25,804 nt of DNA from Priapulus caudatus (Eukaryota; Priapulida; Priapulimorpha; Priapulimorphida; Priapulidae), in NCBI RefSeq assembly GCF_000485595.1, contig NW_014577077.1, positions 36,395 through 62,198 of the forward strand. The letters are read 5' to 3'. The position numbers and the translations under genes were made by a program. Positions 8,616 through 17,622 of this stretch are shown piece after piece. The notes beneath the pieces were generated by a model that did not search any database, was not told the DNA's origin, and was given only the letters and a program-made list of their open reading frames with translations. Position 1 is the stretch's first letter. Each line of letters opens with the position of its first letter.

Positions 8616-8868
8616 TCATGTAGTAAGTGAATGTGTACCAAGGGTTAAATATTACTGTTGGACATTCCCCTTAATGAACTTGTTCTGAATTTTCTTCTCA
8701 ACTCACCCATAATTCACCGCCACCCAAGCAAATGATAAATAATTGGTAAGTGTGTACATTACTGGTGGAGATAAGTCTTTCTAGATTTTTCAAACTAAAT
8801 GATTTGGATAAATTCATGTTCAATTGCATCAAAATATACCCATGTAATTTTTGTTGCAATGGGAACAG

Positions 8869-8952
8869 AAACGAATCCGTACATGAAAGAGAGTCAGCAC
8901 AGCTTTCAGCATGTTGTGGCAAGCATGGGTGAAACGCAGTTTTCGTAATTTG
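8869..8952 (+). pseudogene. UBR3: Damaged copy of UBR3 exon D
   Basis: Homologous to 21176-21256. It keeps an acceptor (AACAG at 8868) and the start encoding TNPYMKES, but indels break the frame and the donor reads GGCTCAAGC instead of GGTAAGC. Confidence 0.65.
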
Positions 8953-9235
8953 GCTCAAGCACAGTGCTTGTTTGATTGCATGCATAAATACGAAACATTG
9001 ATTATTGCAAATGTACCTCATCATGTCTGTTATTACTGGGGAGTAAGTAAAGTTGATGTCATGTGAACCTTCATTTGGGAAACCTAAAACTGTGAAATAT
9101 CAATATTGTGTTTTGTTGTTGTTATTAACAGACATTGCATTCCCCATTGAAACTAAAATAATTATATGTGGTTTTTATGTGCACAATGAAGGTATTTTGT
9201 GTGAAATCACAACATTAATGGCACTGTGTTCGCAG

Positions 9236-9371
9236 GCATGCGACTTTCAAGACAAAGTTGAGTACAAGACCTTTCTGATGAGCTCACACTCTGGACAGTA
9301 AAGTAATAATTCCGGCAAAGAAGCTGTTAACTATTGCTGCTCAATATGCTTCACAGAGAAACGACATAAAG
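9236..9371 (+). pseudogene. UBR3: Damaged copy of UBR3 exon E
   Basis: Homologous to 21542-21672. At least eight single-base indels in about 135 bp break the frame; for example CTGGATGAG reads CTGATGAG. The end reads AAAGTATGC against AAGGTTTGC in the other copy, so the true donor was perhaps AAG/GTATGC. The next UBR3 exon in order is intact at 10324. Confidence 0.78.
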
Positions 9372-10080
9372 TATGCTTTTTTTGCATCTAGTGTCAAATA
9401 GTCAAATATTCTAAATATATAACTAATATAATAAATAAATAATACTGGTGACCTAAACAATGGAGTGTGCAAGCCTAACCTTTTGAAAGAGAAGCTGGTA
9501 ATCTCAGACAGCAGCTACGAAAATATAAGCATGCTTATTGTTTAAATAGAGGCAGCGCATTACTTTTATTATGAAAATGAATTTTAAACCATATCGCCAG
9601 TTTTTTGGTCTATATCTCTGAATTAATAAAATATAGCTGGGAAAAGCAAAATTCAGTATGATGCTAAGCTGATGTCCGAGCGCATTGAGCTTGGGTTTAT
9701 TCTGAGTTAAAACTTAATAAATCAATAGTAAATAACTCAGTAAAATTGAATTCAATAATGCAAGTCTTCACCACCGCTTCTTCTTATTTACTCCTGATAT
9801 AATCACATATAGTAATCAGTGGCTACAGGTACCGGATAGTCCACGTGTCTGTGTGAAATTCTACATCTATTGGTGCGCAGTCAGCTTTCTTCTGGACGCT
9901 ACAATTTACTCTGTTTCCCCAGAGATGTACCGATGTGCGCGAACATGCTAAATCTATAGATACGAACAAATTTGTTGCATTAGTGGCTGGAAAACTATTG
10001 CTGTATGGAACAGTGACATGATTTAACACACAATTATTCGCTAGAAGGTCTCACTGGGGTACTGCGTGCCTAAAACAAGG
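9372..10080 (+). other. UBR3 intron, duplicated at 21673-22370
   Basis: AT-rich intron, no exon. It is matched along its length by 21673-22370 and its last part (from about 9925) by the reverse complement of the window end. Confidence 0.7.
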
Positions 10081-10323
10081 TGAATGATTGAACAATTCTA
10101 TATGCGGTCTTTCCTTTTAGGCCCTTATATGGGACTGTTGTTCAGCAAGGTGAATGATTGAACAATTCTATATGCGGTCTTTCCTTTTAGGCCCTTATAT
10201 GGGACTGTTGTTCAGCAAGGTGAATGATTGAACAATTCTATATGCGGTCTTTCCGTTTAGGCCTTTATGGGGATTGTTGGTCAGCAAGGTGAATGATTAA
10301 ACAATTTTATATGGAATTGGTAG
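10081..10323 (+). repeat. 70-bp tandem array ending at a splice acceptor
   Basis: Unit starts at 10081, 10151, 10221 and 10290, so the period is 70 bp (last step 69). The first two units are identical. Each has TGAATGATTGAACAATTCTA, then a pyrimidine tract CTTTCCTTTTAG, then GCCCTTATATGGGACTGTTG and TTCAGCAAGG. The fourth, divergent unit runs without a break into exon F: its AG acceptor, the AGGCCTT after it and TTGTTCAGCA inside the exon align with the repeat unit. The array is therefore built from the intron end plus about 30 bases of exon F. It recurs at 22371-22693 and, inverted, near 25401-25660. Confidence 0.9.
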
Positions 10324-10540
10324 GAGGCCTTCACAAGGACATTTGTTCAGCACTACACGCGCATTTCTCTCGCTCTCGCCAACTCCAAGCAGTCGAACAC
10401 ACTGTCGAACCGCGTGGTGCACGTGAGTGTGCAGCTGTTCAGCAATGAGCAGCTGGCTCTGAAGATGGCCGAGGAGAACCACCTGATCACCACAATGCTC
10501 ATCAGCCTCACACACATGGTCATGAATGCCCTCGTTAATG
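10324..10540 (+). CDS. UBR3: UBR3 exon F
   Basis: An open 217-bp exon, phase 0 in and phase 1 out. It encodes EAFTRTFVQHY, then NTLSNRVVHVSVQLFSNEQL and LTHMVMNALVNG; animal UBR3 has a closely similar AFT+TFVQHY...MSNR+VH+SVQLFSNE+LA stretch. This is part of the helical middle of the protein, with no catalytic residue. The acceptor here is GGTAG; the inverted duplicate reads GGTCAG, a better acceptor. The donor is GGTATGTGTG at 10541, running into a GT repeat. Phase 0 fits exon E, and phase 1 fits the exon at 14109. Confidence 0.93.
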
Positions 10541-10583
<43 letters not shown>

Positions 10584-10640
10584 TACGTGTGTGCGTGAGT
10601 GAGCATGCATGCATGCGTGTGTGCATGCGTGCGTGGCGTG
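10541..10640 (+). repeat. GT microsatellite and GCATGC run
   Basis: About 17 GT units begin at the exon F donor, followed by GTGCGTGAGTGAGCATGCAT-type sequence. Length change here could affect the donor context. An inverted, shorter version lies at about 25010-25160. Confidence 0.8.
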
Positions 10641-10684
10641 CGTGTGAGAATATTTGCTGGGAATACATGTGCCAGTTCTGATTA

Positions 10685-11536
10685 CAGTCCGACCTCCTTT
10701 ATCCGGCCATCCGTTATCCGGAAATCTCTATTAACCGGCCGCGATCTCGCAGTGTATGTTCTCTGTTTTTTCATTCATTTCCACATAAAAATCTTGCTCA
10801 AAGCTCGCTCAAAACTCGCGCGATGTACCAATGATTCTCGCGCGATGTACACATTGATTATCGTAAGAGCGCACAGCTATCACATACACAAAACAAACAC
10901 ACTTATCGTAAGAGCAAACGCCCATGTACACGTACATGTATAAATATACGGCCATATTAATACGAATATTTCACGAATACGTACTCACTTGTTGATGCTG
11001 TAAAAACTACCAAGGAATAAAAGATATATACATTGTATACTATATGAATGAACCAAAATGTGTGTGCATGCGTGCGTGCATGCGTGTGTGTACAACTTTC
11101 GTCCGTTAACGAACAACTTTAACTAGCGGACGTTAGTGAAACGCGCTACCTCGCTACGCACTCGCATTCGATCTAGCCCCGTACTGCAATCAAAGTCGTC
11201 GCTGCCGCGCATATGTTACAGCCCTAGCCTAGGCATACAACGCCGTGAGTGTATCGATCATTACAGCCCTAGATCTCAGCACAAAAGAAACAAACGTAAA
11301 CCGAAGTGGTAAAATTTTTGTTTTATTTTATTTTATTTCCATATCATATAAACCATAAAACACGACAGTTTGTTACAAATAATCAATCATAGCAACGAGT
11401 AAATACATTATCACATGCATAAACCCTACTGAACTGCATAGAAATGCTGTGTTTGAGCATAACTCTCATATCCGGCCAAATCCCATATTCTGATGGGTGC
11501 CGGTCCCGACGTGGCCGGATAAAGGAGGTCGGACTG
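10685..11536 (+). mobile_element. Pogo/Tigger-like non-autonomous transposon, copy 1
   Basis: It begins CAGTCCGACCTCCTTTATCC and ends with its reverse complement GGATAAAGGAGGTCGGACTG, flanked by TA dinucleotides (10683-10684, 11537-11538). The CAGT...TTATCCGG terminus and the TA target fit the pogo/Tigger branch of the Tc1/mariner superfamily. At 852 bp, with no frame resembling a transposase, it is non-autonomous. A second, inverted copy is at 24105-24995. Confidence 0.82.
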
Positions 11537-11538
11537 TA

Positions 11539-11883
11539 CATAGTAAGTTACATTTAACATGATGATTTCAGGTGTTTTCCCAACGGTTTCTGTATTTTCT
11601 CGCCCATTCTGATACTTACCAGTACTTTTTGTGTAACACCAAGTCTATAAAGCAAGACTTACATGCTTAAGGATACAGTCAAGCCTTTGCATGGGCATTG
11701 CTCTAATTTATTGACCAAACATTTATTGCCAAACATTTTTTCTTTTTTTGCAAACATTTATTGACCAATGAATCGAGTCAATCACACGTTTTATTTATAT
11801 GTGAGATTTATCTTCATGCTCAGGCCAAAAGAATTCATGAAAATTCCAGCACCTAATGTGACAATACAAATTTTTACTTTTTA
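11539..11883 (+). other. UBR3 intron spacer
   Basis: AT-rich, with repeated ACATTTATTGACCAA-type phrases (about 11700-11768). No exon. The reverse complement recurs at about 23740-24102. Confidence 0.6.
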
Positions 11884-13103
11884 GCTCATCTGACATAGTC
11901 AGATGCAGCTTGTAGAATCGCATGATCGTCCGTGCGTCCGTGCGTCCGTCCGTCCGTGCGTCCGTCCGTGCGTCCGTCAACAGTTGGGCACAAATCTTAA
12001 CCGCTCGACGTACGGTCACGATATTCGGGACGTTGGGGGGGATCGTCAAAACGAGTTGGGGATGTCGAAGCTTGGGGGTCAAAGGTCAAAGGTCAAGAGG
12101 GTGGTAAAAGAGGGGAACATTCAACTCCTTAACTTAGGTATAGGGAGGAAATGCAGAATTGCGGCAGCAAAAATAAACGGTTCGACCTAGCTCGTGATTA
12201 GTTGGTGTATAGCATCATGGTAGGAAAAGCAATCACTGTGCGAAATTGGAGGTCAGCAGGTCAAAGGTCAGTGGGCACAGGGCAGATTTTAGACATTTTC
12301 TGAGGACATGGTCTGACGGAGCGATTGAAAAACTTTTGTTTCCAGCGGTGACTAGCATTTTTATGGCTTGTATTGAAAGGACCATGAATGTCACTTCTGC
12401 TGACATGCGAAGAGTAAGTGTCGGATAAACCTTTTGACCCCTCAAGAGGAGGGTTAAAAATTGGATTTGTTGACTGTCTGTTAGAAAGAAAATTTGACTG
12501 CGCGGGTTTGCTAGTAGAAATCTAATACATGCCTGGATGTATGAGGCTACAATGTCACAGTGAAATTTCAAAGCTAAATTTGGTAAGAAGGTGTATGTTC
12601 TTTAAATCCGTATAATTTCTATGTCATTGCTGTACTGTCAGTATGTTACATGTAAGCGTATGCCAACTGCCAGTGGCTGCTGCGGAGTGCATGTGTGGTG
12701 CAGTTTTTTTGGGCCTGGCCCTTAATTGGTTAGCATGTGGCAAGCTCTGGCTAAATTGGCAATTTGCAGGGCTGTAAAGCTTGCGTAGGTAAATTTTGGA
12801 TGAGTGCTTACCTATTCTGGTCTTGCAATCGTTGTTGCTACTACGTATGATGGAGCTTCGCATCTTTTAATCTGAAAGTACCACTTAAACGTACGCGCGC
12901 ATCTCCTGGCAACTTTCATAAGCGATCCCCAACGAACATTCTTTGAAGAAGGTTCCTGATCACCATCCTGTGCATCAACTGTTTCGGCGTGTATGTGAAA
13001 CAATTTGGGACTAGCAGGTTTACTAGAATCGCCACCACTCCACCACAGAGTCAACCGCAAGTATGACGTAGATGAGGCCGGCTGCTCGCTCTGCGCACTT
13101 GTT
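11884..13103 (+). repeat. Dispersed repeat R, copy 2
   Basis: The best-preserved copy. It opens with the hairpin CATCTGACATAGTCAGATG (11887-11905), then CGTCCGTC/CGTGCGTC microsatellite units (about 11927-11978), then ATATTCGGGACGTTGGGGGG. It contains two clusters of AGGTCA half-sites (12077-12095 and 12258-12270). No TIRs or protein domains are recognised. Similarity to copy 1 ends near 13103. Confidence 0.78.
12077..12095 (+). promoter_or_regulatory. Triple AGGTCA-type direct repeat (DR1) in R
   Basis: GGTCAAAGGTCAAAGGTCA: three half-sites each separated by one base. DR1 is the spacing bound by HNF4 and RXR-type nuclear receptors. Another DR1, AGGTCAAAGGTCA, is at 12258-12270, and both recur in the inverted copy. 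Binding is inferred from spacing only. Confidence 0.4.
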
Positions 13104-13795
13104 ATGTAAAATGGCATTTTTGATATTTCTCAATTTGCCACAAGAGTATGAAAGCCAAATCTTTTCCAATTCATGATATTTTCGAGCCACACGGCAGTTC
13201 AACTATGCACTGGCAGTTGAACGGCTTTGTAGGAAAGGGTGAGGCTGATAGATTCTCGCATAATTAATGACGCAATGAACCATGGCTGGTTGGATCATGG
13301 GCCATGCGAATAATTATGAAAAAATGAATAAATCATGAAATTTTCGCATAAAACCTTAAGTGGTGTCCTTAAAACACTTACACATTATTTTTATAAATGT
13401 GGCACTATCTACATTTCCAATATAGATTTGTTTAGGCATATGTCAACATTACCTAGCACATGATTCTCGGCTCTCGTCCGAATGCTATCGACCGGCTACC
13501 AATCTCTAATACTCTATTACGTTGTCTATCCATCTCGAATAGGGTACCAGTCTTGAACAAGTTTACGTCACGTCAAATAACAATGACGGAAAGAAAATTC
13601 ATTTGTAATGTCATTTTCAGTGAATACAATAATTTTTATTGTGATCCTGGCTTGTAATTATGATATTAGTGATAGAGCACCACAGGTAATAAAACTATAT
13701 ATACATTAAATACAGCAGAATAAAAATTTATTATTAGAGCTAGGGCATTGAGAAGGCTTTGTATATGAATGCCATGTTTCTTACTTATGCGTGAG
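13104..13795 (+). other. UBR3 intron, unique part
   Basis: AT-rich intron sequence between repeat R and the first 190-bp MITE. A 65-codon open frame at 13460-13657 has no recognisable similarity and no flanking splice signals that convince. Confidence 0.55.
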
Positions 13796-13984
13796 AGGGT
13801 CTATGTCTCCTTGGGTAACTAGCGGAACGTACCCCTGGTAACTATCTGATATGGTAGGGTTAGGGAGTAGGCGTAGCGACTCCCTAGACTCGTGTAGTGG
13901 AGTAGGTGAGGGTAACGGTCCGGCATATTAGATAGTACCAGGGTACGTTCCGGCAGTACGCGCCATGGGGGAGACATAGACCCT
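13796..13984. mobile_element. 190-bp palindromic MITE, copy 1
   Basis: Begins AGGGTCTATGTCTCC and ends GGAGACATAGACCCT. The arms extend inward through GGAACGTACC/GGTACGTTCC and TATCTGATAT/ATATTAGATA. The centre has GTAGGGTTAGGGAG. It is related to 14918-15110. No coding capacity; the family is unknown to me. Confidence 0.8.
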
Positions 13985-14108
13985 GCAGCCTTACTGTAAT
14001 TCTGCCTGTTTTAGCCTGTTATGAAAATTTCTTATGGGCTAGAAGACTATTTGAGATAAATCATTATATACGACGCGTTTCCTTTGGACTAGATTCTGAA
14101 TGGAGCAG

Positions 14109-14283
14109 GCTTTGATAGACATGTCAACTGCGCAGAGAAGTTGGATGACAGGAGCAGCTGCTATTGGCCACTAGTCAGTGATCTGACAATGTCCTCTCAC
14201 ACAAAGCTGTGTTCCGTTTCTATTCATGAGTGATCGCTAAAACTACTCGAGATTGTGGTTTGAGCTAGTAACATACTTTCAAG
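14109..14283 (+). CDS. UBR3: UBR3 exon G (frameshifted)
   Basis: After acceptor GAGCAG (14108), the first part reads FDRHVNCAEKLDDRSSCYWP then LVSDL, matching the animal UBR3 block VNC.E.L....YWPLVSDL. Phase 2-base completion fits exon F exactly. Beyond that the reading frame must change at least twice to follow the family: an LSHK stretch, an RF stretch, then LWFELVTYFQ at the end (family: LW...V.FFQ). In any single frame a stop occurs. The donor is AAGGTGGGT at 14284. These are either one-base sequence errors or real lesions. Confidence 0.8.
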
Positions 14284-14652
14284 GTGGGTGGCTGTCCTAT
14301 ATTACTTTTTATACACTTCTTTCTAATCTGCAAAATTGTAAACCTTATAAACTACGCAATGATGAAGCCAAGGAAACTACAGAACAAGCACAGCTCGCAT
14401 AAAAAAATTGTAGATGGTCTAGTGTTTAAATTTGGGTTCACTATGTAATGTGTTATTATATTTTTATTGGTGGCATAAGTAAATGACTGATGTTAACAAG
14501 CTGAAAACATTGAGTAATTGACATTTTTACATCAAACGTCATTATGTATATAGTTTGTTAAGTGTAATGGTAATTAAATAATTAAGTATAGTGGGCAAGC
14601 CCTAAGCAACTCAATCGGCTCTCAGTGCACCTGTATTGATGTCATGTTGCAG

Positions 14653-14789
14653 CGATGATATGAACCAGCGTTGAGCGTGGCATCATGCTTGAGTATGAGC
14701 CAAACACATACTATGCTTCATTCTCTGCGGACCGTTGAAAGCATGCTCATGCCCCCTCTCTGGGTGCTTGCTGGTCATCTGAGGACACC
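14653..14789 (+). CDS. UBR3: UBR3 exon H (frameshifted)
   Basis: After TTGCAG, the frame gives DDMNQR, then, after a break, LEYEPNTYYASFSA, and after another, PLWVLAGHLRTP before the donor CCGTAAGT. Animal UBR3 has the order GMN..., E.QTYYAAFAAE and PMWGLLSH in one exon region, so order and spacing fit. Stops in each single frame mean it is not translatable as written. Confidence 0.76.
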
Positions 14790-14917
14790 GTAAGTTCTGC
14801 TACCTAACGGTTTGCCATTCCTTTTCAGCATTAGAGGGAATATAGTTAGTGTGAATGAAAGTATAGGGCTATTGTCTGATTGTCTAAGAAGTACATCACC
14901 CTGTTAGTGTTGCTCAT

Positions 14918-15110
14918 AGGGTCTATGTCCCCGGGGTACTGCGGAACGTACCCTGGTAAACTATCTGATATTGGTTAGAAGGTTAGGGTTAAGGGAGTAG
15001 GCCGTAGGCGATCCCTATACGACTCGTTAGTGGAGTAGGCGAGTACGGTCCCGGCATATTAGATAGTACCAGGGTGCGTTCCGGCAGTACCCTGTGGGAG
15101 ACATAGACCT
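14918..15110. mobile_element. 190-bp palindromic MITE, copy 2
   Basis: Same family as 13796-13984: AGGGTCTATG at the left, CATAGACCT at the right, and matching GGAACGTACC and TAGATAGTACCAGGG blocks. It lies in the intron after exon H. GTTAGTGTTG occurs on both sides (about 14903 and 15117) but not flush with the ends, so it is not claimed as a target duplication. Confidence 0.78.
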
Positions 15111-15323
15111 CTCAGCGTTAGTGTTGGGGCAGTCATTGTGTAGATTTTTCAAGTGACAAAAAATAAAAATAATAATATATTTTTTAAATGAAAGGTCAGT
15201 ACACGCTACAAAATTACAAAAAGTGCAAAAATATGGAATCAATCATCATTTCTATTACATAAGTCATTATAACATGTAGAGTATGATTTGCATGTACTAA
15301 AATAACTTTATTATTTGCGACAG

Positions 15324-15430
15324 GACACACTGCATTAGCAGGCGAGAAGCGTTGCGTAGAGGAGATATGTAGTGTCGGCGCATTATAAACTGGTTGGAGG
15401 CGAATCACGATTAACCCATCCGTATGTCTG
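15324..15430 (+). CDS. UBR3: Possible UBR3 exon I
   Basis: Bounded by a good acceptor (TTTGCGACAG) and a consensus donor (GGTAAGTG). One incoming base completes the codon left by exon H, giving THCISRREALRRGD then a stop, and further on INWLEAN. The family has T.EYTRN..R.C.EALQDWFDAI at this point. Similarity is weak and the frame is broken; position, splice sites and phase are the main support. Confidence 0.42.
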
Positions 15431-16017
15431 GTAAGTGCAGAACCTCCATATGTCTCGGAGAATTCGTGGTTCAAAAGCGTATATAAACTTTCGTGGAGTT
15501 AAGTGTGAAGGAAGGTGTGAGAGGTCGTATATGCTGAATAATTAAATCTACTACATGTTTTAAGATACTGTCCTCAAAGGTGCGATGTCGGGTTTATAAG
15601 GGGGTATTTTCTCGATGTGGCAATTTTATATCTGATGCGATGTGAGTACAGTGGGTGGTGTTCAATTATCTTATTGCAAAGCGGGAGACTTGTTGAGTGT
15701 AATGTGCTGGGTGGATGGTACTAGTGGTGAGTGATGTAATTGAAAAGTAACTGGTGTGCGAAATGAGTAGCCTACGGAATTTTTTGGGAACAGTTTTTCA
15801 ATGAGGATCAATGGATGGTAGCAAGCAAGCCGTAGTGGCACCGGGTCGTAATTAAGGTAGTGGTGTATATGGGTAACTAAATATTTGTTAAGAATAATAT
15901 ACGCACCATTATATGCATCAGGAATGACATCAGCACTCATCCAGCTGTATTAACGATGATATGTGTTTGTGCATTAGTAGTAGGTGTAACCATAGGTAAT
16001 ATTTTTGTCTATTTCAG
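15431..16017 (+). other. UBR3 intron
   Basis: No sense-strand exon seen. An 89-codon open frame lies on the opposite strand (15940-15671), with no recognisable domain; not called as a gene. The intron ends in TTTTTGTCTATTTCAG. Confidence 0.5.
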
Positions 16018-16199
16018 GATTTCATCATGCAAGCTGTCGTTCCAACTGCTGCCCGTGCAACTCTCCGTGTGGTATGGCGATCTATTTATTAGTCTTGCTG
16101 TACAGTATCCAAGGGGCAACTCTGGAAGAGTTGCTTCCTTCTGGCATGATCTTGATGAAGTTGCTTGGTAGCTTGATGATTCCCCCCTTTAGATTTACA
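16018..16199 (+). CDS. UBR3: UBR3 exon J (one frameshift)
   Basis: The first half reads KLSFQLLPVQLSVWYGDLF and ISLAVQY in one frame. The second half reads QGATLEELLPSGMILMKLL then GSLMIPPFRFT in another. Together they follow the UBR3 block V.F.LPLHR....FLS.AV..QG.....LLP....LMKLMIHPLQIQ. A single net one-base indel in the middle would join them. Acceptor TATTTCAG at 16017; donor ACAGTAACT (GT at 16200), leaving phase 0. The next exon also starts well in phase 0. Confidence 0.75.
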
Positions 16200-16875
16200 G
16201 TAACTATTTGTAGTAATAAAAAGTAGGCACAGTAATACAGGATTTGCATAATTAATTAGTGTATTGTGTGTAGTCGATTAGTAATTGTTTAGAGTATTAA
16301 GAAATCGTGAAACACTATGAGTAAGTTACGTGATGGCATGCATATTCAATTAGCTTAAGCCTCATTGATGTGGGTTGGAATGCTATACAGTATGTCAGTT
16401 ATGGCTATAATATTTGTAATATTAATATGGCGGTCTGACACAAATGCTAAAGCGTAATGAAGTTTTATTAGTTGATATGTTGGAGAAGCAGTCGGCATAA
16501 TGTTATTATTGCTTGGATAGTTATGATCGCATTAAGTGATTAGGCATTGGAAATAATTATTGAATAATTGGCCACATTGATTTGTTGTATACAATTATGT
16601 GGTATGTTGTATTTTTGAAGTTTGTTTTTTGTTTTTTTAGATTTTGTTTTTTGATATATTGTTTATTTTTGGTTTTTTTTTTTAAATAGGAAAGAGAATA
16701 AGAAAAAAGAAATAATTGAAAATGTAACGATCTGATAACTTATTGTACCCGTGAGCATGCTTATTTGTGCGCTAATGAACTTAATTAATCAAGCAAGAGG
16801 CATTAGTGCGGTTGGGGGCAGTAGTGTTGTTCATTGTTTGCACTCCTGTAATGGAGACTGCAATTTATATTTTAG
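16200..16875 (+). other. UBR3 intron
   Basis: AT-rich, with a T-rich stretch (about 16610-16685) of uneven T runs. No exon seen. Confidence 0.6.
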
Positions 16876-17023
16876 GTTTCCATTCTACGGAGCATATGTA
16901 CCTAGCATGTGGGTGGCGAAATGGGCTACCAGATAAAGATGGCGCAGGCAATAGACCTAATGTCCCAGTGTCGATTTCTGCAATTCTTTGGTCGAACCCT
17001 GACATATGTTATGCTTGACGCCA
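16876..17023 (+). CDS. UBR3: UBR3 exon K (frameshifted)
   Basis: After TTTTAG it reads VSILRSICT in phase 0, then in shifted frames SMWV, WRNGLPDK, MAQAID, RFCNSLVEP and DIC-like residues. Animal UBR3 has ASLAEIHSNMWVRNGL followed by FCNSMIDPDIYLLQ, so the order is right. At least three one-base shifts are needed. The donor could be CCAGTGAGG (17024) or GAGGTGG (17029); the first fits the consensus better. Confidence 0.75.
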
Positions 17024-17482
17024 GTGAGGTGGTTTAAAAGTATCGCAAATTCATTCCTTTTTATAACGGCGCCACCTGCTAACTGTTATTATCTGGATTG
17101 ATAAGGCAAGGCTGCTAGTAGGGCAATGTAATATATTTATAAGGCAATTTATATCAAAAATATTTTCATTTTCATCTTGAAGCTTGATTTGCTATTTCAA
17201 GGTCCTGTGGCATGCAAGTTGACGCCCCCGACAAATACCTAAGTAAAGTTATAGAAAAGTTAAGCTGCTATTATATTATCATCATTGATTGAATATTATC
17301 TTAGATTATTATTATTAAGTGAGCAAATATTTAAAATGAAAAAGTGAAGATTAGATAAATAATTTGCTGAAATCAAGTGGATGGTTACTAGTTTAATTTA
17401 TTTATCATTGGAAAATTATGAATATTAACAACGCAAGAAATTAGTAAAAACCAGGTCTAATTTTACAATTGTGATTTGTTAG
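17024..17482 (+). other. UBR3 intron
   Basis: AT-rich, no feature recognised apart from a TTGTTAG acceptor at its end. Confidence 0.5.
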
Positions 17483-17622
17483 GTCCATACTGAGGATTGC
17501 TGGCATTCAGGAGAAGGAGCGAAGTAAAAATGCTTTCCTGGAGAAAAGAGAAGATCTAACCATTAATGGAGGGATGCTAAGCGTTCTTGCCCAGCTTTCT
17601 CACAATCAGAGCTTCAACCTCG
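17483..17622 (+). CDS. UBR3: Probable UBR3 exon L
   Basis: A fully open exon between TTTGTTAG and CGGTATT. It encodes LRIAGIQEKERSKNAFLEKR and then LTINGGMLSVLAQLSHNQSF ending NLG. The family has, after the preceding block, a segment of the type EHER..LEGALTFL..LLSLRLHLG, and the Glu-rich lead plus the final LG at an exon end agree. The match is moderate; it may be a diverged segment. It ends in phase 1. No later UBR3 exon could be recognised downstream in the window. Confidence 0.5.

Larger units (their letters stand above)
5843..17622 (+). other. UBR3: Partial UBR3 gene (internal exons and introns)
   Basis: A run of exons on one strand matches successive parts of animal UBR3: UBR box, conserved helical middle, and part of the region before the C-terminal half. 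UBR3 is a large cytosolic RING-type E3 ubiquitin ligase of the UBR family; unlike UBR1/2, vertebrate UBR3 is reported not to bind classical N-degrons. The 5' exons before the UBR box and the RING and C-terminal exons lie outside or were not recognised. Exon phases fit at six junctions, which strongly supports one gene. Introns are 0.4 to >3 kb and loaded with repeats. Exons 14109 to 17023 contain frameshifts, and the three exons at 8.46-9.37 kb have cleaner duplicates at 20776-21672. Confidence 0.88.

Noticed and set aside
10081-10323. 70-bp array as a CRISPR-like array
   Set aside because: Units are contiguous without unique spacers, and the setting is a eukaryotic intron.
10297-10668. Long minus-strand frames rich in His-Thr repeats
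   Set aside because: They are the antisense of exon F and the GT microsatellite.
12233-12571. 112-codon minus-strand frame inside repeat R
   Set aside because: Not open in the other copies of R and not similar to any transposase or polymerase I know.
13850-13866. GGGTTAGGG as interstitial telomeric repeat
   Set aside because: Only one or two imperfect units, and they belong to the MITE centre.
15671-15940. 89-codon open frame on the minus strand in a UBR3 intron
   Set aside because: No recognisable domain, no flanking splice or promoter signals, and low-complexity His/Pro/Leu composition; chance in intron DNA is simpler.
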